Origin: Azolla caroliniana
Taxonomy: Eukaryota; Polypodiophyta
NCBI GenBank assembly: GCA_043228905.1
Contig: JBHGNT010000004.1
Location: 12,338,001 to 12,402,000 of the forward strand
Reading direction: 5' to 3'
Length of the DNA stretch: 64,000 nucleotides
Part shown: piece after piece, positions 32,310 to 42,332 of the stretch
Numbering within the stretch: the stretch's first letter is position 1
Layout of the letters: every line of letters starts with the position of its first letter
Program-made: the position numbers and the translations under genes
Notes under the pieces: model-generated
What the model saw: the letters and a program-made list of their open reading frames with translations, nothing else
Databases searched by the model: none
What the model was told of the DNA's origin: nothing

Positions 32310-35300
32310 CTACTTCAAAAGATTGCACTCTTGCAATATAAAGTGAGGAAATTGTGCCTTAAGCGAATGCTCGCGTTCCCATGTGGCATCATCAATAGGT
32401 TTATCCATCCATTTGATCTTGAATAGCCGAATCTCTTTAGAACGTAAACGTTTAGTACGAGAATCAAGAATTCGTTCAGGAACATGAGGTTTGTAAGAAA
32501 AATCCTCTAATGTTACAAGATCTTGGATTGTGATGGTGTTATCACCAGAGCCTAAAAATGGTTTTAGACGACTGACGTGAAAAACAGGATGAATACCAAC
32601 GTTACGAGGTAAGGCAAGGTGATAAGCAGATGACCCAACTCGCTTAAGGATTTCAAATGGGCCACAATATCGTGGGGCTAACTTAGCGCACTTGCCCGTA
32701 GATAATGACGTAGAATCAGTCGGGACACGCAAAAAAACTTTTTGACCAATAGTAAATGCACGAGGACGTCTATCCTGATCAGCATAAAATCGAGCACGAT
32801 CTTGAGTTGTCTTGACATTTTCTTTGGCAATATGCAACATTTGGTTCATGCCTTGCAAAAAATTGCGTGTACTGTCTAATGTATCACGATGAATCGTGAC
32901 ATCAACTGGGGCACGTGGCTGAAAACCATACATCAACATAAAAGGACTATATCCAGTGGATGTATGTTTAGAGCTATTATAGGCAAATTCTAAGATAGGA
33001 AGGTATTGCTCCCACTTAGAAGGGGTTTTTGCTACATAAGCTCGAAGCATGTCCTCAATAATTTGATTAACTCGTTCAGTTTGTCCATCAGACTGAGGAT
33101 GATCTACGGAACTCATGCTCAACGTAGTTTCTAGTTTCTTAAAGACCTGAGTCCAAAAGTCACTAGTAAACTTGGAATCTCGATCACTAACAATATCCAT
33201 CGGTAATCCATAAAAACGAAATAACTCATCAACAAATTGATAAGCCAACTGTTGAGCGGTTACCGTGGTTTTTGTAGGAATAAATCTAGCTAATTTTGTT
33301 AGCCTGTCAACGACAACCCATATGGCATCATGACCCCTCTGTGTACGAGGTAAACTAACAATAAAATCCATCGAGATACTTTCCCATTTATTGTTGGGAA
33401 TATCTAAGGGATGTAAAAGACCAGCAGCTTTAAGTCGTTCCGACTTATTAATCTGACATTGTAAGCATTGAGTTACGTATTTATGCACGTCAGAGCGCAT
33501 CTTAGGCCAGAAAAAAGTACACGAGATGAGAACGAGTGTGCGTTGTATTCCAGGATGACCAGCAGATGGTGCATCATGACATTCATGAAAAAATTTCTGT
33601 TTAACATTTGGTAAATCTGGAACACAGACCTTTCCACTACGGTAGAGCAAACCGTTTGTAATGTGAAAGGTCGCCTTCGAGGGTAGGGTGCTAGTATCGG
33701 CATCTAAACCAGATTCGGCTTTCGTCCAGTATTTTGAGAAATAACTGTCATCAAGGTATTTCCCTCGAAGGTGATCTAAAAGATCAGATTTTATTTCCGT
33801 GAAGCTAAGCATGTTAACTTCTTTAATGCGACTAAGAGCATCAGCAACGGTGTTCATAGAACCCTTGCGATATCGTATGGAAAAATCAAAATCTTGCATA
33901 AGGTCAGCCCAACGGCCTTTACGACCAACAAGATCGGGCTGGTCACAAAAATACTTTAATGATTGATGGTCTGTTGTAACCACAAATTTATTTCCATAGA
34001 GATAGTGCCTCCACGTTTTAAGTGCGTGTATCACCGCAAACAACTCTTTCTCTTGAACCGAATACCGAGATTGAGCAGCATCAAGCTTCTTACTTTCAAA
34101 AGCAATAGGGTGACCACCTTGATAAAGAACGGCACCAATAGCATAATCACTAGCATCGATTTCAATTGAGAAAGGCTTAGAAGGGTCTGGTAATAGAAGA
34201 GTGGGAGCCTGACACACATGCTCCTTGAGTGTCTCAAATGATTTGTCAAGTTGTTCATTCCATGAAATTGGTTTGACAGACTTACGTGGATGACCTTTTA
34301 AAAGGTCAGTTAATGGCGTAGTCAATTTGGAATAGTTACGAATTGATTTTCGTAAAAATCCAACAAACCCTAAGAATGATCTAAGTTCACGAATATTACG
34401 AGGAATGGGCCAAAGTTTAACCTTTTCAATACGAGAAGGTTCAATTTCAACGCCATTTTCTGTAATTAAATGACCTAGGTACACAATAGATTTTTGGAAG
34501 AAGTCACATTTTGAATGTTTTGCATAGAAAGAGTTGTCACGCAACTTTCGCAAAACAAATCGAACATGTTGAACATGATCTTGCAAGGTACGGCTATATA
34601 TCAAAATATCATCCAAGAAGACGACAACAAAATCACCGAGTTGATCTCGGAAAACATCATTCATCGCTTGTTGGAATGTGGCTGGAGCATTAGTCAACCC
34701 AAATGGCATGACTAAAAACTCATAATGGCCATAGCGCGTACGCAAAGCGGTTTTAGGAATATCATCCTCGGCGATGCGAATCTGATGATAACCAGTTCGT
34801 AAGTCAATTTTCGTAAAATATCGAGCCCCGTGCAAACGATCAATCAAATCATTGGCACGAGGTAATGGATATGCATTCTTAATTGTCATTTTATTCAAAC
34901 GGCGATAATTGATACACATTCGCCACGAACCTTCCTTCTTCTTGACTAATAGGACTGGCGCACCCCAAGGTGATTTACTATACCTAATGTGGCCCATACT
35001 CAAGTATTCCTTAAGTTGTTTAGCGATCTCATCCTCTTCTAATCGACTAAGTCGGTAAGGTGGAATGCTCACAGGAGCAGCCCCAGGGATGAGTTCAATT
35101 TGATGGTCCACATTACGTTTAGGTGGTAAAGTAAGCGGTAATTCAGTAGGAAACACATCTTGAAAATCCTCTAAAATAGAGTCGAGTAATCGTTGCTCAA
35201 AATGTGGTAATTGTGTGGCGTCAATATTAAAATAATAAAATTGAACCGCAGGATCAATTACACACGAATAAATTAATGAACTAGAATACTCACTTAAAGA

Positions 35301-36713
35301 TTTAGAAGACACAAGTGAATGAGAAGGAAGTTTGGAACATTGAATAAAATGTTTACAATTATTAAGTTCAAATGTGATTGAGTGATTAACCCAATCAATG
35401 GACAAAGAAGGGTTTTTATTAAAAAACCAAGGATATCCTAAAATGACATCTGCGGATTGTAATTTCATAACATGAAAGTCAAGCTTCTCCAAATAAGTAT
35501 CTATTTGAATTGGCAGTTGACAAACAATGCCACTGATGTATTGAACGTTTCCATTTGCCATGTGAACTTGATAGATATGATCACTTGCGTTTATGTGGAG
35601 CTCCATTTGTTGCACAAAGTGATCATTAAGAAAATTGTGAGAACTACCGGAATCAAACAAGAAATGTGCTTGTGTTCCATTGATATATCCGACTGCTCGG
35701 AGTAAATCATTAGGTCCAAGTAAATGTGAAGGAAAAGTGCATTCACATAAACTTAAGTGATTGGTATGAACTTCAACAATATCAAAAGACTCACCTGTGT
35801 GACTCGTAGATTTGTCTTGAGGAGGGGTGTTCATTGACTTCCTCTCAAGACGACGACAGGTATCCTTTGTGTGGCCCCGCTTCTTGCAATATGCACAGAA
35901 GAGGTTCGGTTTCTTTGAGTCGCGGTCAAGAGTGTCACTGGATTGCTTACGTTTCCCAATGAACTTGACATTCGGAGTTTTGGCGAACTCAGGTTTATTG
36001 TGGTCTTTCTTGGAAGTCCTATGGTATCGCAGCACAATGTTGACGGCTTCCTCAAAAGTTGTGGGGTCCTTGTCATGGACAATCCAATGATAATCCCCAT
36101 TGGGAATACCATTCAAAAAACAAGCGACAAACCATTTCTCACCCGTAAGTCCCGATTTTTGGATCTGGGTCCGTGCGTGATGCACATAATCCTCGAGAGA
36201 GGTAAATGGCTTACTAGACAATGTGAGCAAGTGTTGCGCTTGTTCGGTTTGAGAAGGTGGCTGCAAGAATTGTTTCTTAAAAACATCAACGAAACCTTCC
36301 CAAGTTGTGGGTAAGTTTTTTGCGGTCCTTAGGCCACGCCACCAAGCAGCAGCTCGGCCACCTAACTCACGACCGACATAACCAATTTTTACTGCATCGG
36401 GCTTGGGATAAAGCTCAAAGTGAGACTCCCAACGACCAAGCCAAGTGCTAATGGCCTCCTCGGTTCTTTCTTTCTTATCTCCCTTGAAAGGCGTGACTAG
36501 GAAGGAAGGTTCACCTTCTTTCTTGGACTCAATAGTTAATTCTTGGAATTTCTTTTCCAATGCCATATTGGCCTGTCTCATTTCGGCCAATTGATTCAAG
36601 GTAGTAGTGAGCAATTGCTCAATAGTGATCTCAGCTTGTGTGCGAGATGCGGATTGGGGTTGAGAGGTCTCATTTGGAGAGATCGTTCCAACTGCGTTGA
36701 AAACTTGTTCCAT
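32310..36713 (-). CDS. Gag-pol polyprotein, chromovirus-type gypsy, intact (1467 aa)
   Basis: One uninterrupted frame. Gag spans about residues 1-300, with AAAWWRGLR and a zinc knuckle CAYCKKRGHTKDTC near 272-285. The aspartic protease FDSGSSHNFLN is near 354. RT has SPWGAPVLLVKKKEGSWRM and FLDDILIYS (near 700). RNase H has EIDASDYAIGAVLY (near 852) and ADALSRI. Integrase has H-H-C-C (HECHDAPSAGHPG, CLQCQ; 1042-1086), then MDF, SDRDSKF and SDGQTERVN as the D, D, E regions (about 1114, 1175, 1212). A GPF motif (RYCGPFEIL) follows, and near 1411-1455 a chromodomain-like end PERILDSRTKRL, KIKWMDKP, ATWERE. All catalytic residues are present. The first Met, 36713, sits at the start of homologous gag; no stop or shift is seen. 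It copies its RNA into DNA and inserts it. Confidence 0.95.
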   Translation of the reverse strand: MEQVFNAVGTISPNETSQPQSASRTQAEITIEQLLTTTLNQLAEMRQANMALEKKFQELTIESKKEGEPSFLVTPFKGDKKERTEEAISTWLGRWESHFELYPKPDAVKIGYVGRELGGRAAAWWRGLRTAKNLPTTWEGFVDVFKKQFLQPPSQTEQAQHLLTLSSKPFTSLEDYVHHARTQIQKSGLTGEKWFVACFLNGIPNGDYHWIVHDKDPTTFEEAVNIVLRYHRTSKKDHNKPEFAKTPNVKFIGKRKQSSDTLDRDSKKPNLFCAYCKKRGHTKDTCRRLERKSMNTPPQDKSTSHTGESFDIVEVHTNHLSLCECTFPSHLLGPNDLLRAVGYINGTQAHFLFDSGSSHNFLNDHFVQQMELHINASDHIYQVHMANGNVQYISGIVCQLPIQIDTYLEKLDFHVMKLQSADVILGYPWFFNKNPSLSIDWVNHSITFELNNCKHFIQCSKLPSHSLVSSKSLSEYSSSLIYSCVIDPAVQFYYFNIDATQLPHFEQRLLDSILEDFQDVFPTELPLTLPPKRNVDHQIELIPGAAPVSIPPYRLSRLEEDEIAKQLKEYLSMGHIRYSKSPWGAPVLLVKKKEGSWRMCINYRRLNKMTIKNAYPLPRANDLIDRLHGARYFTKIDLRTGYHQIRIAEDDIPKTALRTRYGHYEFLVMPFGLTNAPATFQQAMNDVFRDQLGDFVVVFLDDILIYSRTLQDHVQHVRFVLRKLRDNSFYAKHSKCDFFQKSIVYLGHLITENGVEIEPSRIEKVKLWPIPRNIRELRSFLGFVGFLRKSIRNYSKLTTPLTDLLKGHPRKSVKPISWNEQLDKSFETLKEHVCQAPTLLLPDPSKPFSIEIDASDYAIGAVLYQGGHPIAFESKKLDAAQSRYSVQEKELFAVIHALKTWRHYLYGNKFVVTTDHQSLKYFCDQPDLVGRKGRWADLMQDFDFSIRYRKGSMNTVADALSRIKEVNMLSFTEIKSDLLDHLRGKYLDDSYFSKYWTKAESGLDADTSTLPSKATFHITNGLLYRSGKVCVPDLPNVKQKFFHECHDAPSAGHPGIQRTLVLISCTFFWPKMRSDVHKYVTQCLQCQINKSERLKAAGLLHPLDIPNNKWESISMDFIVSLPRTQRGHDAIWVVVDRLTKLARFIPTKTTVTAQQLAYQFVDELFRFYGLPMDIVSDRDSKFTSDFWTQVFKKLETTLSMSSVDHPQSDGQTERVNQIIEDMLRAYVAKTPSKWEQYLPILEFAYNSSKHTSTGYSPFMLMYGFQPRAPVDVTIHRDTLDSTRNFLQGMNQMLHIAKENVKTTQDRARFYADQDRRPRAFTIGQKVFLRVPTDSTSLSTGKCAKLAPRYCGPFEILKRVGSSAYHLALPRNVGIHPVFHVSRLKPFLGSGDNTITIQDLVTLEDFSYKPHVPERILDSRTKRLRSKEIRLFKIKWMDKPIDDATWEREHSLKAQFPHFILQECNLLK

Positions 36714-37699
36714 GATGCACGCTGTGGGTATGCAATAAAATAAGGAGGTTCAGAAAATACACAAGAAAAATGAATGCTTGAAATTTTGATTGAAGGAACT
36801 TTATCCAAGAAAGTATCTCATGTCTTTACCCCTCTAGACATATGAGATGTGATTCGAGATCCGATAACTATGGTAACACTATGGTGTTTTAAAAACCATG
36901 GGGGAAAACATAGCTAAGATGTATTTCTCGGATCTCTATCTTGAGTAATCATGGCGGCTCCCTGAGGCTCAACCATGGTTCTTACATCAATGAAATTTCC
37001 TAGATAGCCTTATATTAATGCCAACCCATCATGTATTATATGGTCGAGAAAGTGTATTACGTGAAAAAACAAGTGCACTCACAAGTAATATTCTAGTCTT
37101 GCGAGCAATAAGCAAACGTGATGATAAAATGATAAAATAAGGCACTACTCATAAGAGTTAAGTAGTGACGAAAATAAGGGTAAAAAAAAAAGAACCCATG
37201 TGTTACCTACGAAAAAAACAATGTCACAAATAAATGGGAAGTGCAAGGTATGCACATATACATCCCAATATGATTGTTATAACTTGCACAATTGTGACAT
37301 AAGCCACAAATTGATACAAGTGATGACGGTGTTGTGCGCAAAGATGTAATACTCAAATCCATGAGTAAAACATCAATAAGGGAACTCATATGGTTTTACT
37401 CGTTTTCTAAGGCTTGATGATAAGAGTTAAACCTAGATGACCCGTTGAAAAAAAATCGTTCAACAAGCCACTCCATACGAAAAAAATAGTCTACACGTAA
37501 AGGTTACATTAAAATAAACGATGTAAATACTTTATACACGAAAAGGAAGTGGAAAAAGGAGAGTTAATTGTGGGCGGGTAAATAATAATTACTAGAAAAT
37601 CATATAAGTGAAACAATACTTATGAAATTAAAATTTAATTAGAATAATCAACAATTAGGTGTATGGAATCAAACATGCCCTAAGATACGAAACCCTAGG

Positions 37700-38035
37700 G
37701 TAGTTGACATGCACCTCCTCAAGACCACCACATATCCCTAGAATCGGCCAAGTAATGGCTAATTAAAGAGGAACGTGGCATAGGTAAGTGACATATACCT
37801 CGTCAAGGCCACATCATCCCTTAGAATCGGCCAATTGATGGCTAATTAAAAAGGAAAGTGGCATATGTAAGCTACATATACCTTGTCAAGGCCACAACAT
37901 CCCATAGAATCGGCCAATTGATGGCTTAATAGAGAGTAGAGTGGCATAGGTAGGCAACATACACCTCGTCAAGGCCACATCATCCCTTAGAATCGGCCAA
38001 GTGATGGCTCAATAGAGAGGAAGAGTGGTATACTC
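37700..38035. repeat. Four tandem 83-84-bp units in the leader
   Basis: Units start at 37700, 37784, 37867 and 37950. They share ACCTCGTCAAGGCCAC, AGAATCGGCCAA-TGATGGCT and GAGTGGCATAG. They differ from each other by several bases, so the array predates this insertion. Confidence 0.85.
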
Positions 38036-38040
38036 AACAT

Positions 38041-38221
38041 CATATGCAAAACGGCCATGAGATAAGCGTGTGCGATTAGAGGAAACACGCTCGACCCAAT
38101 GCACAAGAATTATTATTATCGTAAGAGTTCAAGAGAGGAGAGAGTGGGATATATATCGCAATATGCAAAAGGCCATGAGTTGAGCGTGTGCGATTAGTGC
38201 AAACACGCTCGGCCCGATGCA
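38041..38221. repeat. Duplicated 62-bp block with AGCGTGT/ACACGCT hairpin
   Basis: ATATGCAAAA-GGCCATGAG then AGCGTGT, a 13-nt loop and ACACGCT occurs at about 38042-38103 and 38160-38221. The 7-bp stem is kept in both copies while the loop differs. This suggests a retained RNA structure near the primer-binding site. Confidence 0.65.
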
Positions 38222-38461
38222 TAATAATAAGTAAAATCGTAGCGTAGTAGGAGGTAGAAAGAAAGAGAATAAAACGTAATACCAATTTGATTCGACCATA
38301 AAGAACGCATAATAGAAAAAGAGAAGAGATCAAAAAAGAAGAATATCGGGTTTAGAGTGTTGTTTTGATCCTGAGAAGACGAGCCTTGTTAGATCCCCCT
38401 CGCTCACACGCAAAAAACATCAAAACAACAAAAAAATTGTTAGTAAAAGCTCTAATACCAC

Positions 38462-38932
38462 TGTTAAGAGTCTATTACTAATCAATAGACCAAATCAAGT
38501 AAAAAGGAAGAAAATAGATTGGATAGAAGAACCCGTTCCACCCGACCACCCCCGAGCTATGATCTAGACATAGCCAACCTACCACCGACGTCCCATACCG
38601 CCGGATATTAGGATGACTAATACCTTGGAAGAGATAAACACGATCGTCGAGACGAAAGCCTAGCCCGCACCACCGGTGTCTACGACAGCAGCCTTCTGAC
38701 GTGATTCCTATGAGGGTAGCTTAGCCTCATATTTATACCTTTTCCTAGGCCCCTTGAATAGATGTGCCTTTCTAAAAGGCTCTCTATTCATTGGTTGTCT
38801 AAATCATGATAGTGCATGCACATATCATTCATTCTATCCAATCATTAGTCCCCTTTTTAATAATAGTGAACATACCCTTCACTAATGTAAATATTAGTGA
38901 CCTACCCTCACCAACGTTATGTGTACATAACA
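38462..38932 (-). repeat. Chromovirus 5' LTR (471 bp)
   Basis: This is the 5' LTR in the - orientation, directly followed by the primer-binding site at 38460-38449. It has the same ends as the 3' LTR and starts the transcribed unit. Confidence 0.95.
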
Positions 38933-38937
38933 ATAGC

Positions 38938-39971
38938 CAAGTCGTGAAGAGTAAGTCACCATAACTCTCAACACGTGTTCCCTTTAGATTTCCCCAAAAT
39001 TTAGCACATGCATGTGCTTTCTCTTGCGTTTGGATAAATTGTTGAGTAACTTCCCATATTCTTCTCTTTCTTTGAATAATCCTTTTATACTCATGCAAAT
39101 GCTTTTGGTAATTCTCTTTATCCTTAACTACATCCAAAACCATAAGGCACTTTCGAGCTTCACGACATTCTTTATCAAACCATTTTTTCCTAAGTTTCTT
39201 GGTGCATTTCCAAGATGTGCGGTTGGTCGAAAAACATTTGTTTGTATAGGAGATAATGACTTTCTTGAAAGCTTCCCATTTGCATTCTAGTGTGGCACCA
39301 TGTTGTATCTTTGTCATTTGTAACATGTCCTCAACCATCTTGGAATACATGGGTGCTCGCTTAAGGTTCATGCGCAAGTGCGGTTGTTTATTATCTTCAA
39401 TAGCCTTCTCACAATTAAACCTATGCATACATTTGAGATCAATACATAAAGGCCTATGATCGGATTCCCGTGTCCATTCACCAAGTGAGAATTTATGTAT
39501 ACGATCCAAAATACCTTCAGAAAGCAGCACATAGTCAATCACACTATTTCCATTCTGTTTTATACATGTAAAACCATTAGTGTTGGGCCATAAGGAAATA
39601 CCATTTGCAATAAGCGATCCGATACTATTGCACATTTGTAGGAGTAACTTCCCAAATTGGTCTGGATCTTTTTCATCGCTAGAAGAGCGGCTATACATTT
39701 GCATATCCTCTTGCATCCTTGAGATATGTGGCATGAAATATTCTTGTGAATCAAGTTGGAAACTTCTTGTACGAGCATTCCTGTCACCAAAGACAATAAC
39801 TTCCCCTTTGGATTTGAAATAAGCAATATCATCTTCTAGATTGGTAAACGATTGATCTTTATCCAAACAAGCATAAAAGTTAGAATCTTGATGAGGAATG
39901 TAACATCCAACTACAAAAGAGAGAGAGAGAGAGAAAAAATGATGATGACAACGATATATTATGTGAAACAA
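38938..39971 (-). pseudogene. LINE endonuclease region (left part of split LINE)
   Basis: The - strand frame 39971-38829 contains GEVIVFGDRNART (the GDxN block of the APE-type endonuclease), GNSVIDYVLLSEGIL, LGEWTRESDHRPL (the SDH block) and then the basic linker KLRKKWFDKECREARKCL before RT. The last codons of that frame run into the gypsy LTR, so real LINE coding ends at about 38938. The N-terminal part of the endonuclease is missing: the frame begins inside it after a pyrimidine/GA-rich tract (39915-39935). RT continues at 31826 after the gypsy insertion. Confidence 0.85.
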
Positions 39972-40059
39972 TATACAAGGATGGCTAGGAGGCTTATGAG
40001 TGGGGTTTAAGCGATTTGGTTTGAAATAATGCCTTGTGCCTCCTTTTATTGTTTTCTCA

Positions 40060-40260
40060 GGAGTACTCTTGAACTTTCCAGAATGTTCCAGAGAAATCTG
40101 GAATATACATCAATTTTCTATAGTAAAACTTAAATGAAAATAATATCCTTCTTATTACAATATATAGTGTAATGGTCAAGAGCTTGACCCGTGTAACATA
40201 AGGTAATGGGTTCGAATCTTGCCATATCATGACAACAAGTACATTTTCAATGTTCGTTTC
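40060..40260 (+). promoter_or_regulatory. Heat-shock-element-like site plus tRNA-like module
   Basis: TTCCAGAATGTTCCAGA (about 40077-40093) fits alternating TTC/GAA heat-shock-factor pentamers. About 75 bp on, TAGTGTAATGG (40165) and GGTTCGAATCT (40209) form an A-box/B-box pair 44 bp apart. The same arrangement occurs at 61180-61330. It may be a repeat family (SINE or LTR relic). 39972-40059 shows nothing else. Confidence 0.45.
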
Positions 40261-40269
40261 GATATGGGA

Positions 40270-40577
40270 GATGATACATGGGGGGTTATCCAAGGCAGCC
40301 CACCACGTTTTTACCCCAAGCATCATGGAATGTTTTTGTGTCTTCAACTACAGCAGCTGAAGAAGATCTTGACGTACAAAACATTTGCCAAATAGCAATA
40401 CCTAGTGGACATCCAGGTGATGGTGAACAACTTCAGTATATGCGGAACCAAATGCAAACATGGAGTTTTTTGACTACCAGCCAGGGTGATTATGATTACC
40501 ACCAAGATATGTATTCTCTGGGACCGAAGGAATTTGTTTATATGTTGAGTATGGGTTATGTTGGCAAAGGTTGAGAC
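40270..40577 (+). CDS. Possible terminal exon of an unrecognised gene
   Basis: An open frame (first Met 40278) runs 98 codons to TGA. It has WSFLTTSQGDYDYHQDMY and ends LSMGYVGKG. No retroelement motif is seen. The downstream 160 bp is AT-rich with AATAAAATAATG-type signals (40740s), which would fit a 3' UTR. An upstream exon would lie left of 40060 but I cannot find one. It may be a host gene fragment carried or stranded among repeats, or simply chance. Confidence 0.25.
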
Positions 40578-40774
40578 TATTTTCATGGATTATAATTAGC
40601 CTTATCTTGCCAAATGCCATCGTTTATATTTGGTCCTTTTTATTGATAGATACTTGTGGAGTGGAAACTATTATGTACAATTTGTAGATTGCCTTTGGCA
40701 TTGTTAATTTTAATACCAATGGAGCATATTGTTTATGGAAAAAAATAAAATAATGACAACAACTTCTTACACTA

Positions 40775-40942
40775 CAGGTTGCCCTAAGTCATATTTATAT
40801 GTATATGACTTTAAGACTATCTACATATATAGCCATGACAGGCCCTCTAGAAACATATTTACAGATATGTCCCTAGATCCTGGTCACACCGGATTCATCC
40901 TCCGGTTCTCAGATCTCATCCGGAGGGACCGAATTCCCAACA
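40775..40942 (-). mobile_element. Copia LTR fragment (first part)
   Basis: On the - strand TGTTGGGAATTCGGTCCCTCCGGATG starts at 40942. The GTCATAT/ATATGAC palindrome around a TATAAATA box is at 40788-40809. Homology to the LTRs at 8065, 41614 and 49346 ends at about 40775, so the R/U5 half is missing. Confidence 0.75.
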
Positions 40943-41346
40943 CATTCTCCATGAGTGTGTGCATCTCTTCCTCCATGGCTTTCTACCAATTCGGGTCCTA
41001 AGCTGCTTCAACGTAGCTCTCCGACTCATGCATGGTTGCCACCTTTGTCATGTACGCATAATGATGCGCGATATACTCATTGTACCCATACCTCTTCACG
41101 GGGTTCTTCTATTGGGTGGATCGGCGCAATTCTTGATTCACCGATTTCATGACCTTCTTAGCTGACATCGACCTCTTCCTCGGAGGTTCCTTTTCATTCA
41201 AGTTGGAATCGGAGTCGCTTTGATCCGATATAGCTCTGTTGGTGTCATACTCCGACATCTTCTTCTTCCCCTTCTCTTTGCGCATGAACCGTCTGCTCGA
41301 TTCCTTGTGTGGGGAGAGCACGACCGACTCTTCACTACTCACTGGC
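40943..41346 (-). pseudogene. Copia linker and RT start, truncated
   Basis: The - strand has SSEESVVLSPHKESSRRFMR, RKRSMSAKKVMKSVNQELRR, then RYGYNEYIAHHYAYM and WWKAMEEEMHTLMEN. This is the linker and first RT block, parallel to 25320-25760 in the copia at 15-28 kb. It ends where RT should continue, at the LTR start (40942). The right edge joins a different copia RNase H at about 41346. Confidence 0.8.
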
Positions 41347-41613
41347 TCATCATCTTGTTGAGGTAATCAGCGATGTTCACCTCGGTATCGATCTTTCGAA
41401 CATCGAGCTTCTTCTCTATTATGAGCTCCCAGATATGATGAAACCGCACCTCAATGTGTTTCATCTTCACATAATAGACTGGGTTCCGAATGAGGTGTAT
41501 TGCGGTTTGTGAATCGCAATAGATGGTCAGTGTTGGGTGGTCGATTCGACTTCTCGTTGAGAAGTCTTCTGACAATCGATGCAGCCAGATTGCTTCCTTC
41601 GATACCTCTAATG
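41347..41613 (-). pseudogene. Copia RNase H, C-terminal half (split by young copia)
   Basis: The - strand reads LEVSKEAIWLHRLSEDF, TIYCDSQTAIHLIRNP, KHIEVRFHHI and DTEVNIADYLNK, the C-terminal RNase H of copia. The N-terminal half (TLSTIEAEYIAA) is at 47105-47266, and the two halves meet across the TAATG duplication. It is the target of the young copia insertion. Confidence 0.85.
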
Positions 41614-42301
41614 TGTTAGGATTTTCGGTCCCTCCGGATGGGATGTCCCCGGAGATAAATAACGGCAAGCCCGGTTGCGGTTACGGAACCGGATGATGAA
41701 GAGTACCCGGCATGAAGCCGGATGAAGTGTGCCCGGATGCGGATCCGGATGATGAAGAGTACCCGGATACGGATCCGGATGATGAAGACCCCGGTTACGG
41801 AACCGGATGCTGAAGACCCCGACTACGGAGCCGGATGACGAATGTACCCGGAGAGAGATCCGGAACCGGGGACATATTTGTGAATATGTTTGCCAAGGGC
41901 CCTTGAGGCTATATTTGTAAATAGCCCGAAAGTCATATGTGTATAAATATGACTTAGGGCAAACAGTTTTAAGGCTGCTCATTTTTCATGCGAAGTGAGA
42001 GCAGCCGAGAGAGAGAGAGAGAGAGAGAGAGACGAAGAGGTCGTTGCCTCTGTGTATTGCCGCCGCCTGTGGCGAAGACAGTGAGCTCAAGGTTGTTGCC
42101 TTGTAGCTTCACCAGTGTACATCCCTGTTCATAGTGATAGTTGGAGTTTGAGGACTCCCGTGGTTTTTCCCATTTAGGGTTTTCCACGTAAAACATCCAG
42201 TGTACCTTTCTCTCTATTGTTTTTTCGTGCATTGTTGTATTTCCCGTTTTTCTGTGAATCGATCCTGTTCCTCGGTTGTGGCCGAGCACGGAATTTCTAC
42301 A
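41614..42301 (+). repeat. Young copia 5' LTR (688 bp)
   Basis: It starts TGTTAGGATTTTCGG and ends GGAATTTCTACA. U3 has several CCGGATGATGAAG and ACCCGGATACGGATCCGG near-repeats (41690-41830). The TATA box TATAAATA lies inside the palindrome GTCATAT-N8-ATATGAC (41932-41953). A GA microsatellite (42009-42030) lies in the transcribed part. Confidence 0.97.
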
Positions 42302-42332
42302 AACTGGTATCAGAGCGACGGTAACACAGAAA

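Larger units (their letters stand above)
36714..38461 (-). other. Long 5' leader of the chromovirus element
   Basis: There is no ORF of note between the primer-binding site and gag (1.75 kb). The leader holds a fourfold tandem repeat (37700-38035) and a duplicated hairpin block (38041-38221); both are listed separately. Gypsy leaders carry packaging and dimerisation signals, and this one is unusually long and repeat-built. Splicing or a lost upstream gene is possible but nothing in the sequence shows it. Confidence 0.7.
31832..38932 (-). mobile_element. Near-intact chromovirus-type gypsy element, 7.1 kb
   Basis: LTRs of 471 bp at 31832-32302 and 38462-38932 differ at two positions by eye. 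ATAGC at 31827-31831 and 38933-38937 is a perfect target-site duplication. On the - strand the order is 5' LTR, primer-binding site TGGTATTAGAGC (38460-38449), a 1.7-kb leader, one 1467-aa gag-pol ORF, polypurine tract AGTAGGGGA, 3' LTR. It is inserted in a LINE between its endonuclease and RT parts. Everything needed for autonomous transposition appears present, so it may be active or recently active. Confidence 0.95.

Noticed and set aside
40165-40219. tRNA gene on the + strand
   Set aside because: A/B boxes are spaced like a tRNA but the 5' and 3' ends do not pair.
41969-42289. - strand ORF of 106 codons, identical to one at 46772-47092
   Set aside because: Both are antisense frames of the two identical LTRs.
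42276-42332. Upstream Met at 42276 as the start of the young copia polyprotein
   Set aside because: It lies within the LTR and the frame would cross the primer-binding site; 42333 is the first Met after it.
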